64,000 nt of DNA from Streptomyces sp. NBC_00659 (GCF_036226925.1 NZ_CP109031.1:4960001-5024000), one strand, 5' to 3'; positions 33,131 through 43,349 are shown, counted from the stretch's first letter. Program-made: numbers and translations. The notes: a model not told the origin generated them from the sequence alone.

Positions 33131-33240
33131 GGGTGGCTCAGCCACCGCACGTCGGCGCTTCCTGTGGGGGCCACCGCACATCGCAGCTTCCTGTGGGGTG
33201 GCTCGGCCGCGGCACGTCGGCGCTTCCTGGGGGTGGGTTC
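33131..33240. repeat. Imperfect triplicate repeat of about 35 bp
   Basis: Three diverged copies share CCRCGGCACGTCGGCGCTTCCTGTGGGG-like sequence, at about 33132-33169, 33170-33198 and 33199-33233, each preceded by GTGGCTCRGCC. They lie between the convergent quinone reductase and secreted-protein genes. Confidence 0.75.
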
Positions 33241-33973
33241 AGCCGCGGCGTACCCGCAGGCCCAGGAAGGCCAGGGCCAGGCCCAGACCGACGAGGATCA
33301 GGCCGCTGCCCAGCGGCAGGAGCGCCAGGTCGCCGCCGGGCGTGGAGCCGGGGCCCACGACGCTCTGCTGGACGGGGGCCGCGGTGTCGCGTGAGGGGTC
33401 GGGAGCTTCGGTCGGTTCCGTGATCCCGGTGTCCGCGGCGGGGGCCGTGTCCTGGAGGGCCGGGGTGTCCTGGCTGCCGGGGTCCTCGCTGTCCTGGCCG
33501 TCCGGCTCCGTGCGGCCGGGACGTTCACGTCCCTCCCCCGCGTAGCTGCCCGCACGGGACGGGTCCGCCGTAGGGGTGGGGCGGGCCGGGTCGGAGGCCG
33601 TGGGGCCGGCCGCGTCCGAGGCGCTGGGCCCGTGCGCGGACGTGCCGGGCGGGTTGGACCGTCCGGGGGACGGAAGCGGTGAGCCGGCTCCCGAGGTGGA
33701 CGGGGCGGGCGTGGTGGTCCCTCCCGAGGAGGGAGTGGAGGCGGTGGGCGAACCGGGCGGGCTGGGGCTCTGGGCGGGCGGAGCCGGTGAGGCGGTGGCT
33801 CGGGCGGACGGAACCCATGAGGCGGTGTACGAGAAGCCTCCGGAGCGGGCCGGGGCGGGGGGAGCGAGGGCGCCCGGGCCCGTCGGCGCGGCGTTCGCGA
33901 GCGGGACGGGGCCGTTCAGCAGGGCGGCCGCGAGGAGCCCGGCCGTGGGCAGGGTGCGCAGCCATGGAGTCAC
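33239..33973 (-). CDS. Secreted, membrane-anchored Pro/Ser/Thr-rich protein of unknown function
   Basis: Protein of 244 aa that I do not recognise as a named family. The N-terminus is a signal peptide (WLRTLPTAGLLAAALLNGPVPLANAA, cleavage near residue 28). Residues about 30-205 are low-complexity, rich in Pro, Ser, Thr, Gly and Ala. A C-terminal transmembrane helix (about 217-238, LALLPLGSGLILVGLGLALAFLGL) ends in a short basic tail (RVRRG), so the middle part would be tethered outside the cell. There is no LPXTG-type sorting motif. The GTG start at 33973 has GGGAGGGGG 8 nt upstream. It could be a stalk or surface linker protein. Confidence 0.7.
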   Translation of the reverse strand: MTPWLRTLPTAGLLAAALLNGPVPLANAAPTGPGALAPPAPARSGGFSYTASWVPSARATASPAPPAQSPSPPGSPTASTPSSGGTTTPAPSTSGAGSPLPSPGRSNPPGTSAHGPSASDAAGPTASDPARPTPTADPSRAGSYAGEGRERPGRTEPDGQDSEDPGSQDTPALQDTAPAADTGITEPTEAPDPSRDTAAPVQQSVVGPGSTPGGDLALLPLGSGLILVGLGLALAFLGLRVRRG

Positions 33974-34201
33974 GTCGGTGACCCCCTCCCGGAACGGTTC
34001 GCCAAGACGGGTGCCGTGATCGACGCAACCAGCCTCACATGACGTCGTGATCCCGGCATCTCGACCGAAAGTGGCGTCATTCGCGCACTTCAGAGGCTGT
34101 GGAACCCCTTCCTGTCGCGAACTGGGCCGACGGAGGTGGTGGATCACCGTGTACGGGGGGCACCACCGTGATGGAGTACGTGGGTGCGAGAGAATGGCGG
34201 C

Positions 34202-34744
34202 ATGGAGATGCCGAGGAACGAACGGTCGCCGGAGAACCCTCAGATCCTGGTCGTGGGCCAGGACGGAATGGCTCTCGGCGGCGCCGGGGACGAGGACTCC
34301 CGCGAGATCCCGGTGACGGAGATGGTGGAACAGCCGGCCAAGGTGATGCGCATCGGCAGCATGATCAAGCAGCTGCTGGAGGAAGTGCGCGCCGCACCCC
34401 TGGACGAGGCCAGCAGGGTCCGCCTCAAGGAGATCCACGCGAGTTCCGTCAAGGAACTGGAGGACGGTCTCGCTCCGGAGCTGGTGGAGGAGCTGGAGCG
34501 GCTCTCGTTGCCCTTCACGGACGAGGGGACTCCCAGCGACGCCGAACTGCGGATCGCGCAGGCCCAGTTGGTGGGCTGGCTGGAAGGGCTCTTCCACGGG
34601 ATCCAGACGACCCTGTTCGCCCAGCAGATGGCGGCCAGGGCGCAGCTGGAGCAGATGCGCCGGGCCCTTCCGCCGGGTGTCGGCGGTCTGGAGGGCGACG
34701 AGGACCTCCGTACGGGAGGCCGTTCGGGCGGACCGTACCTGTAA
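34202..34744 (+). CDS. bpa: Bacterial proteasome activator Bpa/PafE
   Basis: ATP-independent ring-shaped activator of the 20S proteasome (180 aa). The central four-helix region (about 45-160) matches the family closely: MVEQPAKVMRIGSMIKQLLEEVRAAPLDEASRVRLKEIHASSVKELEDGLAPELVEELERL and AELRIAQAQLVGWLEGLFHGIQT. The C-terminal residues GGPYL resemble the GQYL gate-opening motif of M. tuberculosis PafE, with the penultimate Tyr conserved. The N-terminal 40 residues are variable. The start is ATG 34202; GTG 34184 is in frame. No proteasome subunit gene lies in the window. It is convergent with a Ser/Thr kinase gene; a strong bidirectional hairpin separates them. Confidence 0.92.
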   Translation: MEMPRNERSPENPQILVVGQDGMALGGAGDEDSREIPVTEMVEQPAKVMRIGSMIKQLLEEVRAAPLDEASRVRLKEIHASSVKELEDGLAPELVEELERLSLPFTDEGTPSDAELRIAQAQLVGWLEGLFHGIQTTLFAQQMAARAQLEQMRRALPPGVGGLEGDEDLRTGGRSGGPYL

Positions 34745-34818
34745 CCACGCGAGGTCGGGCCACCGCTGACCACGCGGGGTCGGGCCGCCTCCGTCACCCC
34801 GGTGACGCGCGGTCACCC

Positions 34819-34864
34819 CGACGGGAAGGGGCCCGGCACTCAGGTGCCGGGCCCCTTCCCGTCG
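34819..34864. terminator. Bidirectional hairpin terminator between bpa and kinase gene
   Basis: Perfect inverted repeat with arms CGACGGGAAGGGGCCCGGCAC (34819-34839) and its complement (34844-34864) around the loop TCAG. It sits between two convergent genes, so it probably serves both. Confidence 0.9.
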
Positions 34865-34934
34865 TCCGCGGCCGGAGCGTCCGCGGTCACTCCTGTCGTG
34901 GAGCGTCCCCGGTGTCGTGGAGCGTCCGAGGATG

Positions 34935-36542
34935 CTAGGAGGGGTCGCCCGAGGACACCTTGATCTCGATCTTGGGCATGTTCTTGGGGTCGACGTCGTC
35001 ACCGGCGGAGGGGAACTGGTCCATGACCGTGTCCTCGCCGTACGTGTTCTCGTCCACGCGCGTGACCTTCATCTGCCAGCCGGCGGCCTGGAAGCAGGAC
35101 TTCACCGAGCTCAGGTTCTTGAAGCGGAAGTTGGGGACCTCGATCTTCTTCGGGTCGTTGTACGACTCCGTCGGGTCCGTGCACTTCTCGGTGTCGATCT
35201 TCTTCGACGTGTCCGGACCCTTGTGCCCCGCGACCGCGGTGGGCGACGAGCCGGCGGTGCTGTCGCCGCCGCCCTTGTTGTCGTCGCCGGTCCCGCCGTT
35301 CAGGACCAGCGCCGTGATCAGGCCGCCGACCGCCATGAGCGAGACCAGGACCGAGCCGATCACGACCGACTTGCTGCCCCGGCCGCCGCCGGCGGGCTGG
35401 GGCGAGAGGTTGTACGGGGGAGGCGTGGAGGTGCCGTGCTGCCCGGCGTACGCGGCGGTCTGCGGCGGAGTCGGGTAGCCGCCCTGCTGCGGGTAGCCGT
35501 ACGCCGGGGCGGGGGTCGGCGTGCCGTACGGGCCGGGCTGGTACGGCGTCTGTACCGGGCCGGGCGCCGGGGTGCCCTGGTCGACCGGCGGGAACACGGC
35601 GGAGCCGACGCCCGAACCGCTGGGTGTCTGGGCGCCCGGCACGATGTTCGGCGCGGCAGGCTGGAACGACTGCGCGACCCGGAGGCACTCGTCGCGCATG
35701 ATCTCGGCGCTCGGGAAGCGTTCGTTCGGGTTCTTCTTCAGCGCGCGGGCGATCAACGCGTCCACCGCCGGGGGCAGCGAGCGGTTGACCGAGGAGGGCG
35801 CGACCGGCTGCTCCTGGACGTGCGCGTAGGCGATGGCCAGCGGGGAGTCCGCTTCGAAGGGCAGCCGCCCGGTGACCAGTTGGAACAGCATGATGCCGAC
35901 CGAGTACAGGTCGGACCGGGCGTCGACGCCCCGGCCGAGGGCCTGCTCCGGGGAGAGGTACTGCGGGGTGCCGACGACCATGCCGGTCTGCGTCATGGAG
36001 GTGACGCCGGACTGCATGGCACGGGCGATGCCGAAGTCCATGACCTTGACGACGTTGCGCTTGGTCATCATCACGTTGCCCGGCTTGATGTCCCGGTGGA
36101 CCAGGCCCATCTCGTGGCTGATCTCCAGGGCCGCCAGCACGTCCGCGGTGATCTTCAGGGCCTTGTCGGCGGGCATCGCGCCGTACTGCTGGATGTCCGC
36201 GTCGAGGACCGAGCCGAGCGGCTTGCCCTCGATGTACTCCATGACGATGTACGGCGTCGTCATGCCGTCGAGGTCGTCCTCGCCGGTGTCGAACACCGAG
36301 ACGATGTTCGTGTGGGTGAGCTTGGCCACCGACTGGGCCTCGCGGCGGAAGCGCTCGCGGAAGGCCTGTTCCCGGCCGAGTTCGGTGTGCAGTGTCTTGA
36401 TCGCTACCTGGCGGTCGAGCACCGAGTCGTACGCGAGGTGGACCGAGGCCATGCCACCCTCGCCGAGCAGATCGCGCAGCTGGTAGCGGCCGCCGGCGAC
36501 CGCACGCCCCGCGTACCGGCCCTGTGCGCCGTCCTGGCTCAT
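34935..36542 (-). CDS. Membrane Ser/Thr protein kinase with C-terminal PASTA-like domain
   Basis: Hanks-type kinase of 535 aa. The kinase domain (about 20-290) has GEGGMASVHLA, the ATP-site Lys in VAIKTL (K49), catalytic HRDIKPGN (D151), DFG (169-171) and the activation segment TSMTQTGMVVGTPQYLSPEQ. A Pro/Gly/Tyr-rich juxtamembrane region (about 300-390) is followed by a transmembrane helix (about 391-416). The extracellular part ends in a single PASTA-like module (about 469-532, IEVPNFRFKNLSSVKSCFQAAGWQMKV). PASTA modules bind muropeptides or lipid II, so it may sense the wall. It is divergent from a second kinase gene 301 bp away. Confidence 0.93.
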   Translation of the reverse strand: MSQDGAQGRYAGRAVAGGRYQLRDLLGEGGMASVHLAYDSVLDRQVAIKTLHTELGREQAFRERFRREAQSVAKLTHTNIVSVFDTGEDDLDGMTTPYIVMEYIEGKPLGSVLDADIQQYGAMPADKALKITADVLAALEISHEMGLVHRDIKPGNVMMTKRNVVKVMDFGIARAMQSGVTSMTQTGMVVGTPQYLSPEQALGRGVDARSDLYSVGIMLFQLVTGRLPFEADSPLAIAYAHVQEQPVAPSSVNRSLPPAVDALIARALKKNPNERFPSAEIMRDECLRVAQSFQPAAPNIVPGAQTPSGSGVGSAVFPPVDQGTPAPGPVQTPYQPGPYGTPTPAPAYGYPQQGGYPTPPQTAAYAGQHGTSTPPPYNLSPQPAGGGRGSKSVVIGSVLVSLMAVGGLITALVLNGGTGDDNKGGGDSTAGSSPTAVAGHKGPDTSKKIDTEKCTDPTESYNDPKKIEVPNFRFKNLSSVKSCFQAAGWQMKVTRVDENTYGEDTVMDQFPSAGDDVDPKNMPKIEIKVSSGDPS

Positions 36543-36843
36543 CTTCTGCGTCCCCCGCGGCCGTGATCGATTGGCTTATTCCGGGCCAAGTCTGCCCGAG
36601 GGCACGGACACGTCAAGCTCGGTGCCCGTTCCGTGACCGTCTGAGAAAGAAGCGTCGCGGAAGCGTTACAGGTGACGTACGGCCGGTACACGGAAATTGC
36701 ACCGACGGCACTCCGACGGGTTGGATGGCCGGTCCACTCACGCTCATCCCGGACCGGCGTCCCGCGCGAAGCCTGTAGCGTGGCCCGACGGAGACCGTAA
36801 CAACCACCGCGCAGACCGCGGGCAGAAACGACGGCGAGGACTG
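36543..36843. other. Divergent promoter region between two Ser/Thr kinase genes
   Basis: A 301-bp gap that must contain both kinase promoters. No clear operator or gene is visible. CGTTACAGGTGACGTACGG near 36663-36681 is a partly symmetrical segment. Confidence 0.45.
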
Positions 36844-38400
<1,557 letters not shown>

Positions 38401-38401
38401 T

Positions 38402-38439
38402 CCTGCTCTCCAGGGTCCGCCCGGATCCTGGAGAGCAGG
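38402..38439. terminator. Hairpin terminator after the second kinase gene
   Basis: CCTGCTCTCCAGG (38402-38414) pairs perfectly with CCTGGAGAGCAGG (38427-38439). It starts 2 bp after the kinase stop and lies 47 bp from the convergent response-regulator stop. Confidence 0.85.
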
Positions 38440-38485
38440 GCGCTTTCGCCCGCTCTCGGCAGAGGGGCCGCAAGCCCCGCATCAA

Positions 38486-39175
38486 TCAGTGGCGCTGCTG
38501 TTCGGCCTGTTTGCGTGCCACATAGGCGGCCGCCTGCGACCGGCGCTGCATTCCCAGTTTGGACAGCAGGCTCGACACATAATTCTTGATCGTTTTCTCG
38601 GCGAGGTGCAATCGCTCGCCGATCTGGCGATTGGTGAGCCCTTCGCCGATCAGGTCGAGGATTCTGCGTTCCTGGTCGGTGAGGCGGGCGAGCCGGCTGT
38701 CGTCCTTGGTGCCGCCGCCGTCCCGCAGCCTTTCCAGGACACGCGCGGTGGCCACCGGGTCGAGCAAAGATTTTCCGGCCGCGACATCCCGGATCGCCGT
38801 GAGCAGTTCCTGGCCGCGGATGGCCTTGAGGACATAGCCCGAGGCGCCCGCCATGATCGCGTCGAAAAGGGCCTCGTCGTCGGCGTACGAGGTGAGCATC
38901 AGGCATTTGATGTCCTCGTTCGCGGAGCGGATCTCGCGGCACACCTCCACGCCGCTGCCGTCCGGGAGGCGCACGTCCAGGACGGCCACGTCCGGGCGGG
39001 TGGCCGGGATCCGTACCAGTGCGTCGGCTGCCGTACCCGCTTCCCCGACCACTTCGATGTCGTCCTCGATCGAGAGCAGCTCGTGGACACCGCGGCGGAC
39101 CACTTCGTGGTCATCGAGGAGGAATACAGTGATTTTCCCGATTTCACGCACGCTGTCAGTCTCACACACGGTCAT
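38486..39175 (-). CDS. NarL/DevR-type response regulator
   Basis: Two-component regulator of 229 aa. The receiver domain (about 14-130) has acidic D21/D22, the phosphoacceptor D67 in [11 protein letters not shown], Thr in MLTSYAD and K117 in YVLKAIRG. The C-terminal LuxR-type HTH (about 160-222) has [45 protein letters not shown], very like mycobacterial DevR/DosR. The ATG at 39175 has GGAG 8 nt upstream; an ATG at 39181 is too close to that site. No histidine kinase gene is adjacent, so it is an orphan here. DosR-like regulators respond to hypoxia or NO; that is family knowledge only. Confidence 0.92.
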   Translation of the reverse strand: MTVCETDSVREIGKITVFLLDDHEVVRRGVHELLSIEDDIEVVGEAGTAADALVRIPATRPDVAVLDVRLPDGSGVEVCREIRSANEDIKCLMLTSYADDEALFDAIMAGASGYVLKAIRGQELLTAIRDVAAGKSLLDPVATARVLERLRDGGGTKDDSRLARLTDQERRILDLIGEGLTNRQIGERLHLAEKTIKNYVSSLLSKLGMQRRSQAAAYVARKQAEQQRH

Positions 39176-39301
39176 CGGCATTGCTCCAGGTGAACTCTTC
39201 CCGAGCTCGGGGTGGCCGGGATAACGTGCCGGTGTTCCGGCCCCCTGCAAGGCTGTGACCAGTGCTGTGACCAGCGACTGTTCCGATCTGCTCGATCTAG
39301 T

Positions 39302-39335
39302 AGGAAATCCACGTATCCAAGTACTTGGATTTCCT
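39302..39335. promoter_or_regulatory. AT-rich nested palindrome upstream of bkdFGH
   Basis: Outer arms AGGAAATCCA (39302-39311) and TGGATTTCCT (39326-39335) enclose and overlap a perfect 16-bp palindrome ATCCAAGTACTTGGAT (39315-39330). Such AT-rich symmetry is exceptional in this genome. A TATAAA hexamer begins at its right edge, so a bound protein would cover the promoter. Confidence 0.65.
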
Positions 39336-39360
39336 ATAAAAATCGCAGGTCAGGAGGGGT

Positions 39361-39376
39361 TTCACAGAATTGTGAA
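39361..39376. promoter_or_regulatory. Second palindrome upstream of bkdFGH
   Basis: TTCACAGAATTGTGAA: 6-bp arms TTCACA/TGTGAA around GAAT, 25 bp right of the nested palindrome and 187 bp before bkdF. It is a possible second operator. Confidence 0.45.
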
Positions 39377-39563
39377 GCACTGGGTAACGTGGCAGTTGCA
39401 GGGCGCTCGCCGGGGCACCTGTCACGCCTGTTCCCGGCCGAGTGGCACCCACCCCGTGCACGGGTGCCGGAACAGGCGAGCCGCTCTCCCGAGCTCGAAC
39501 CGCGAGCGAGGGGGACCCCAGCCTTCCGGCAACCCCGGGGGCCGGACCGACGGAGGAGCACAC

Positions 39564-40793
39564 GTGACCGTGGAGAGCACTGCCGCGCGCAAGCCGCGAC
39601 GCAGCGCCGGTACGAAGAGCGCCGCGAGCGCCAGTACGACCGGTACCAAGAGCGCCGCGAGCAGGAGCGTCGGCGCGGCCGCCAAGAAGTCGCCCGGGGC
39701 GACGGGCGGCGAGCCGGAGCTCGTTCAGCTGCTGACCCCGGAAGGCAAGCGGGTCAAGGACGCCACGTACGACCCGTACGTCGCCGACATCACCCCCGAG
39801 GAGCTGCGCGGCCTGTACCGGGACATGGTCCTGAGCCGCCGCTTCGACGCGGAGGCCACCTCCCTGCAGCGCCAGGGCGAGCTGGGCCTGTGGGCCTCGA
39901 TGCTCGGCCAGGAAGCCGCCCAGATCGGTTCGGGCCGGGCCACCCGCGACGACGACTACGTCTTCCCGACCTACCGCGAACACGGCGTCGCCTGGTGCCG
40001 CGGGGTCGACCCGACCAACCTGCTCGGCATGTTTCGGGGTGTGAACAACGGCGGCTGGGACCCGAACAGCAACAACTTCCACCTGTACACGATCGTCATC
40101 GGCTCGCAGACGCTGCACGCCACCGGCTACGCCATGGGCATCGCCAAGGACGGCGCCGACTCGGCCGTGATCGCGTACTTCGGTGACGGTGCCTCCAGCC
40201 AGGGCGACGTCCTGGAAGCCTTCAACTTCGGGGCGGTCTACAACGCTCCGGTGGTGTTCTTCTGCCAGAACAACCAGTGGGCGATCTCCGAGCCGACCGA
40301 GCGCCAGATGCGCGTGCCGCTGTACCAGCGCGCCCAGGGCTTCGGCTTCCCGGGTGTCCGCGTGGACGGCAACGACGTGCTCGCCAGCCTCGCGGTGACC
40401 CGCTGGGCCCTGGAGCGGGCCCGCAACGGCGAGGGCCCCACCCTGGTCGAGGCGTACACCTACCGCATGGGCGCGCACACCACCTCCGACGACCCGACCA
40501 AGTACCGGGCCGACGAGGAGCGCGAGGCGTGGGAGGCGAAGGACCCGATCCTGCGCCTGCGCGCCTACCTGGAGGCCGCAAACCACGCGGACGAGGGATT
40601 CTTCGCGGAACTCGAGGCCGAGAGCGAGGCGTTGGGCAAGCGAGTGCGCGAAGCGGTACGAGCCATGCCGGACCCGGACAGCTTCGCCATCTTCGAGAAC
40701 GTGTACGCGGACGGGCACGCGCTCGTCGACGAGGAGCGCGCCCAGTTCGCCGCCTACCAGGCGTCGTTCACGGACGCCGGGGAGGGCAAGTAG
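39564..40793 (+). CDS. bkdF: 2-oxoacid dehydrogenase E1 alpha subunit (second cluster)
   Basis: ThDP-dependent E1 alpha of 409 aa. The first about 50 residues are an Ala/Ser/Lys/Thr-rich extension (KSAAS repeats) absent from bkdA. The ThDP motif is GDGASSQGDVLEAFNFGAVYNAPVVFFCQNNQWAIS. RQGELGLWASMLGQEAAQIGSG and the SDDPTKYRADEEREAWEAKDPILRL segment are family blocks. The start is the GTG at 39564 with GGAGGAG 7 nt before it. In S. avermitilis the equivalent cluster bkdFGH lies about 12 kb from bkdABC and supplies branched starter units and fatty-acid primers (recall); the spacing here is 11.4 kb. Confidence 0.92.
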   Translation: MTVESTAARKPRRSAGTKSAASASTTGTKSAASRSVGAAAKKSPGATGGEPELVQLLTPEGKRVKDATYDPYVADITPEELRGLYRDMVLSRRFDAEATSLQRQGELGLWASMLGQEAAQIGSGRATRDDDYVFPTYREHGVAWCRGVDPTNLLGMFRGVNNGGWDPNSNNFHLYTIVIGSQTLHATGYAMGIAKDGADSAVIAYFGDGASSQGDVLEAFNFGAVYNAPVVFFCQNNQWAISEPTERQMRVPLYQRAQGFGFPGVRVDGNDVLASLAVTRWALERARNGEGPTLVEAYTYRMGAHTTSDDPTKYRADEEREAWEAKDPILRLRAYLEAANHADEGFFAELEAESEALGKRVREAVRAMPDPDSFAIFENVYADGHALVDEERAQFAAYQASFTDAGEGK

Positions 40794-40795
40794 CC

Positions 40796-41776
40796 ATGAC
40801 GACGGAAAAGATGGCGCTGGCCAAGGCGATCAACGAATCGCTGCGCACGGCTCTCGAGGCCGACCCCAAGGTCCTGATCATGGGCGAGGACGTCGGCAAG
40901 CTCGGTGGTGTCTTCCGGGTCACCGACGGGCTGCAGAAGGACTTCGGCGAGGAGCGGGTCATCGACACCCCGCTCGCCGAGTCGGGCATCGTCGGCACCG
41001 CGATCGGTCTGGCCCTGCGCGGCTACCGCCCGGTCGTGGAGATCCAGTTCGACGGTTTCGTCTTCCCCGCCTACGACCAGATCGTCACCCAGCTCGCGAA
41101 GATGCACGCGCGGGCGCTGGGCAAGATCAAGCTGCCCGTCGTCATCCGTATCCCCTACGGCGGCGGCATCGGCGCGGTCGAGCACCACTCGGAGTCCCCC
41201 GAGGCGCTGTTCGCGCACGTGGCGGGCCTGAAGGTGGTCTCTCCCTCGAACGCGGGCGACGCCTACTGGATGATGCAGCAGGCCATCCAGAGCGACGACC
41301 CGGTGATCTTCTTCGAGCCCAAGCGGCGCTACTGGGACAAGGCCGAGGTCAACAAGGACGCCATCCCCGGTCCGCTGCACAAGGCCCGGGTGGCACGCGA
41401 GGGCAGCGACCTGACCCTGGTCGCCTACGGTCCGATGGTGAAGGTCTGCCTGGAGGCCGCCGCGGCCGCCCAGGAGGAGGGCAAGTCGATCGAGGTCCTG
41501 GACCTGCGCTCGATGTCGCCGATCGACTTCGACTCCATCCAGGCCTCGGTCGAGAGGACCCGCCGCCTGGTCGTGGTGCACGAGGCCCCGGTGTTCCTCG
41601 GGACGGGCGCGGAGATCGCGGCCCGCATCACCGAGCGGTGCTTCTACCACCTGGAGGCGCCCGTTCTGCGGGTCGGCGGCTATCACGCCCCGTACCCGCC
41701 GGCCCGCCTGGAGGAGGAGTACCTTCCGGGCCTGGACCGGGTGCTCGACGCCGTCGACCGCTCGCTGGCGTACTAG
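40796..41776 (+). CDS. bkdG: 2-oxoacid dehydrogenase E1 beta subunit (second cluster)
   Basis: E1 beta of 326 aa. Features are VLIMGEDVGKLGGVFRVTDGLQKDFGEERVIDTPLAESGIVGTAIGLALRGYRPVVEIQFDGF, RIPYGGGIGAVEHHSESPEALF, and a C-terminal RLVVVHEAPVFLGTGAEIAARITERCFYHLEAPVLRVGG. It begins 2 bp after the bkdF stop. About two-thirds of its residues appear shared with bkdB, showing that the two clusters are paralogous. Confidence 0.94.
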   Translation: MTTEKMALAKAINESLRTALEADPKVLIMGEDVGKLGGVFRVTDGLQKDFGEERVIDTPLAESGIVGTAIGLALRGYRPVVEIQFDGFVFPAYDQIVTQLAKMHARALGKIKLPVVIRIPYGGGIGAVEHHSESPEALFAHVAGLKVVSPSNAGDAYWMMQQAIQSDDPVIFFEPKRRYWDKAEVNKDAIPGPLHKARVAREGSDLTLVAYGPMVKVCLEAAAAAQEEGKSIEVLDLRSMSPIDFDSIQASVERTRRLVVVHEAPVFLGTGAEIAARITERCFYHLEAPVLRVGGYHAPYPPARLEEEYLPGLDRVLDAVDRSLAY

Positions 41777-41785
41777 GAGAGAGTC

Positions 41786-43243
41786 GTGACGACGATGACT
41801 GAGAACGCGTCGGGACTCCGCGAGTTCAAGATGCCCGATGTGGGCGAGGGACTCACCGAGGCGGAGATCCTCAAGTGGTACGTCCAGGTAGGTGACACGG
41901 TCACCGACGGCCAGGTCGTCTGCGAGGTCGAGACCGCCAAGGCTGCCGTCGAACTGCCGATCCCCTACGACGGTGTGGTGAGCGAGCTCCGCTTCCCCGA
42001 GGGCACGACGGTGGACGTCGGCCAGGTGATCATCACGGTCGACGTGTCGGGTGGCACGGCGCCCGCGCCGGCCGCCCCGGCCGCCGAACAGGCCCCGGCC
42101 GCTCCCGCCGCTCCGGCGGCGGCCCCCGACGAGGAGGCCAAGCCCACGGGCCGCAAGCCGGTCCTCGTCGGGTACGGCGTGGCGGAGTCCTCCACCAAGC
42201 GGCGCCCCCGCAAGGGCGCCGAGGCCCCCGTCCAGCAGGGCGGGACGCTCTTCGCGGCCACCGCGATCCAGGGCGAGCTCAACGGCCACGGTCCCGCGTC
42301 CGCCCAGCAGCGGCCTCTCGCCAAGCCCCCGGTCCGCAAGCTGGCCAAGGACCTCGGGGTCGACCTGGCGACGGTCACCCCGTCGGGCCCGGACGGCATC
42401 ATCACGCGGGAGGACGTGCACGCGGCGGCAGCTCCGGCGCAGGCGCCCGCTCCCCTCGCGGCCCCGGCTCCCGCCGCGGTCCCGCAGGCCCCGGTCCAGG
42501 TCCAGCCGCAGATTCCGGCCCCGGCCGCGTCGTACGACGGCGCGCGCGAGACCCGGATCCCCGTCAAGGGCGTCCGCAAGGCGATCGCCACCGCCATGGT
42601 CGGGTCCGCGTTCACCGCGCCGCACGTCACCGAGTTCGTGACCCTCGACGTGACCCGCACCATGCGGCTGGTCGAGGAGCTCAAGCAGGACAAGGACATG
42701 CAGGGGCTGCGGGTCAATCCGCTGCTGCTCGTCGCCAAGGCCCTGCTGGTCGCGATCAAGCGCAACCCGGGCATCAACGCGTCCTGGGACGAGGCCAACC
42801 AGGAGATCGTCCAGAAGCACTACGTGAATCTGGGCATCGCCGCGGCCACGCCCCGCGGTCTGATCGTGCCGAACATCAAGGACGCCCACACCAAGACCCT
42901 GCCGCAGCTGGCCGAGTCGCTGGGCGAACTGGTGGCCACGGCCCGCGAGGGCAAGACCTCACCGGCCGCGATGCAGGGCGGCACGGTGACGATCACCAAC
43001 GTCGGCGTCTTCGGCGTCGACACGGGCACGCCGATCCTCAACCCCGGCGAGTCCGCGATCCTCGCGGTGGGAGCGATCAAACTCCAGCCCTGGGTCCACA
43101 AGGGCAAGGTCAAGCCCCGCCAGGTCACCACGCTGGCGCTCTCCTTCGACCACCGCCTGGTCGACGGCGAGCTCGGTTCCCGGGTCCTCGCCGACACCGC
43201 GGCCGTCCTGGAGCAGCCCAAGCGGCTGATCACCTGGGCGTGA
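41786..43243 (+). CDS. bkdH: 2-oxoacid dehydrogenase E2 (dihydrolipoyl acyltransferase), second cluster
   Basis: Acyltransferase of 485 aa. The lipoyl domain (about 10-88) has EVETAKAAVEL with the lipoylated Lys. An Ala/Pro-rich linker, an E3-binding domain (about 175-215, AKPPVRKLAKDLGVDLATVTPSGPDGIITREDVHAA) and a second Ala/Pro linker follow. The catalytic domain (about 250-485) has VGSAFTAPHVTEFVTLDVTRTM and SFDHRLVDGELGSRVL with the catalytic His/Asp. GTG 41786 is used, with AGGAGAG 3-7 nt upstream; ATG 41795 is an alternative. The operon ends in a strong hairpin. No E3 gene is present. Confidence 0.94.
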   Translation: MTTMTENASGLREFKMPDVGEGLTEAEILKWYVQVGDTVTDGQVVCEVETAKAAVELPIPYDGVVSELRFPEGTTVDVGQVIITVDVSGGTAPAPAAPAAEQAPAAPAAPAAAPDEEAKPTGRKPVLVGYGVAESSTKRRPRKGAEAPVQQGGTLFAATAIQGELNGHGPASAQQRPLAKPPVRKLAKDLGVDLATVTPSGPDGIITREDVHAAAAPAQAPAPLAAPAPAAVPQAPVQVQPQIPAPAASYDGARETRIPVKGVRKAIATAMVGSAFTAPHVTEFVTLDVTRTMRLVEELKQDKDMQGLRVNPLLLVAKALLVAIKRNPGINASWDEANQEIVQKHYVNLGIAAATPRGLIVPNIKDAHTKTLPQLAESLGELVATAREGKTSPAAMQGGTVTITNVGVFGVDTGTPILNPGESAILAVGAIKLQPWVHKGKVKPRQVTTLALSFDHRLVDGELGSRVLADTAAVLEQPKRLITWA

Positions 43244-43294
43244 GCCGACGGGGCAGGGGAGCTAGCTGAGTCCCCCTGCCGACCCGTGACATGG

Positions 43295-43335
43295 GAAAGG
43301 GGCCTGCCGCGCATACCGCGCGGCAGGCCCCTTTC
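43295..43335. terminator. Strong hairpin terminator after bkdFGH
   Basis: Perfect 18-bp stem, GAAAGGGGCCTGCCGCGC (43295-43312) with its complement (43318-43335), loop ATACC, followed by T-rich sequence. It lies between convergent bkdH and the DD-peptidase gene, so it may serve both. Confidence 0.93.
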
Positions 43336-43349
43336 TCTGTCCGGGTGCC

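Larger units (their letters stand above)
39176..39563. other. 388-bp intergenic region between response regulator and bkdFGH
   Basis: No protein gene. It contains an AT-rich island (39285-39380) with two palindromes described separately and a TATAAA hexamer (39335-39340) that could be a -10 for bkdFGH. The remaining right part (39400-39560) is GC-rich and unremarkable, ending in the bkdF ribosome-binding site GGAGGAG. Confidence 0.55.

Noticed and set aside
30886..33174. Open frame of 762 codons on the minus strand
   Set aside because: Antisense to the K+ channel and quinone reductase genes, which both have clear catalytic or pore motifs.
40754..42889. Open frame of 711 codons on the minus strand
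   Set aside because: Antisense to bkdG and bkdH. Low-complexity Gly/Arg/Val/Asp composition and no ribosome-binding site.
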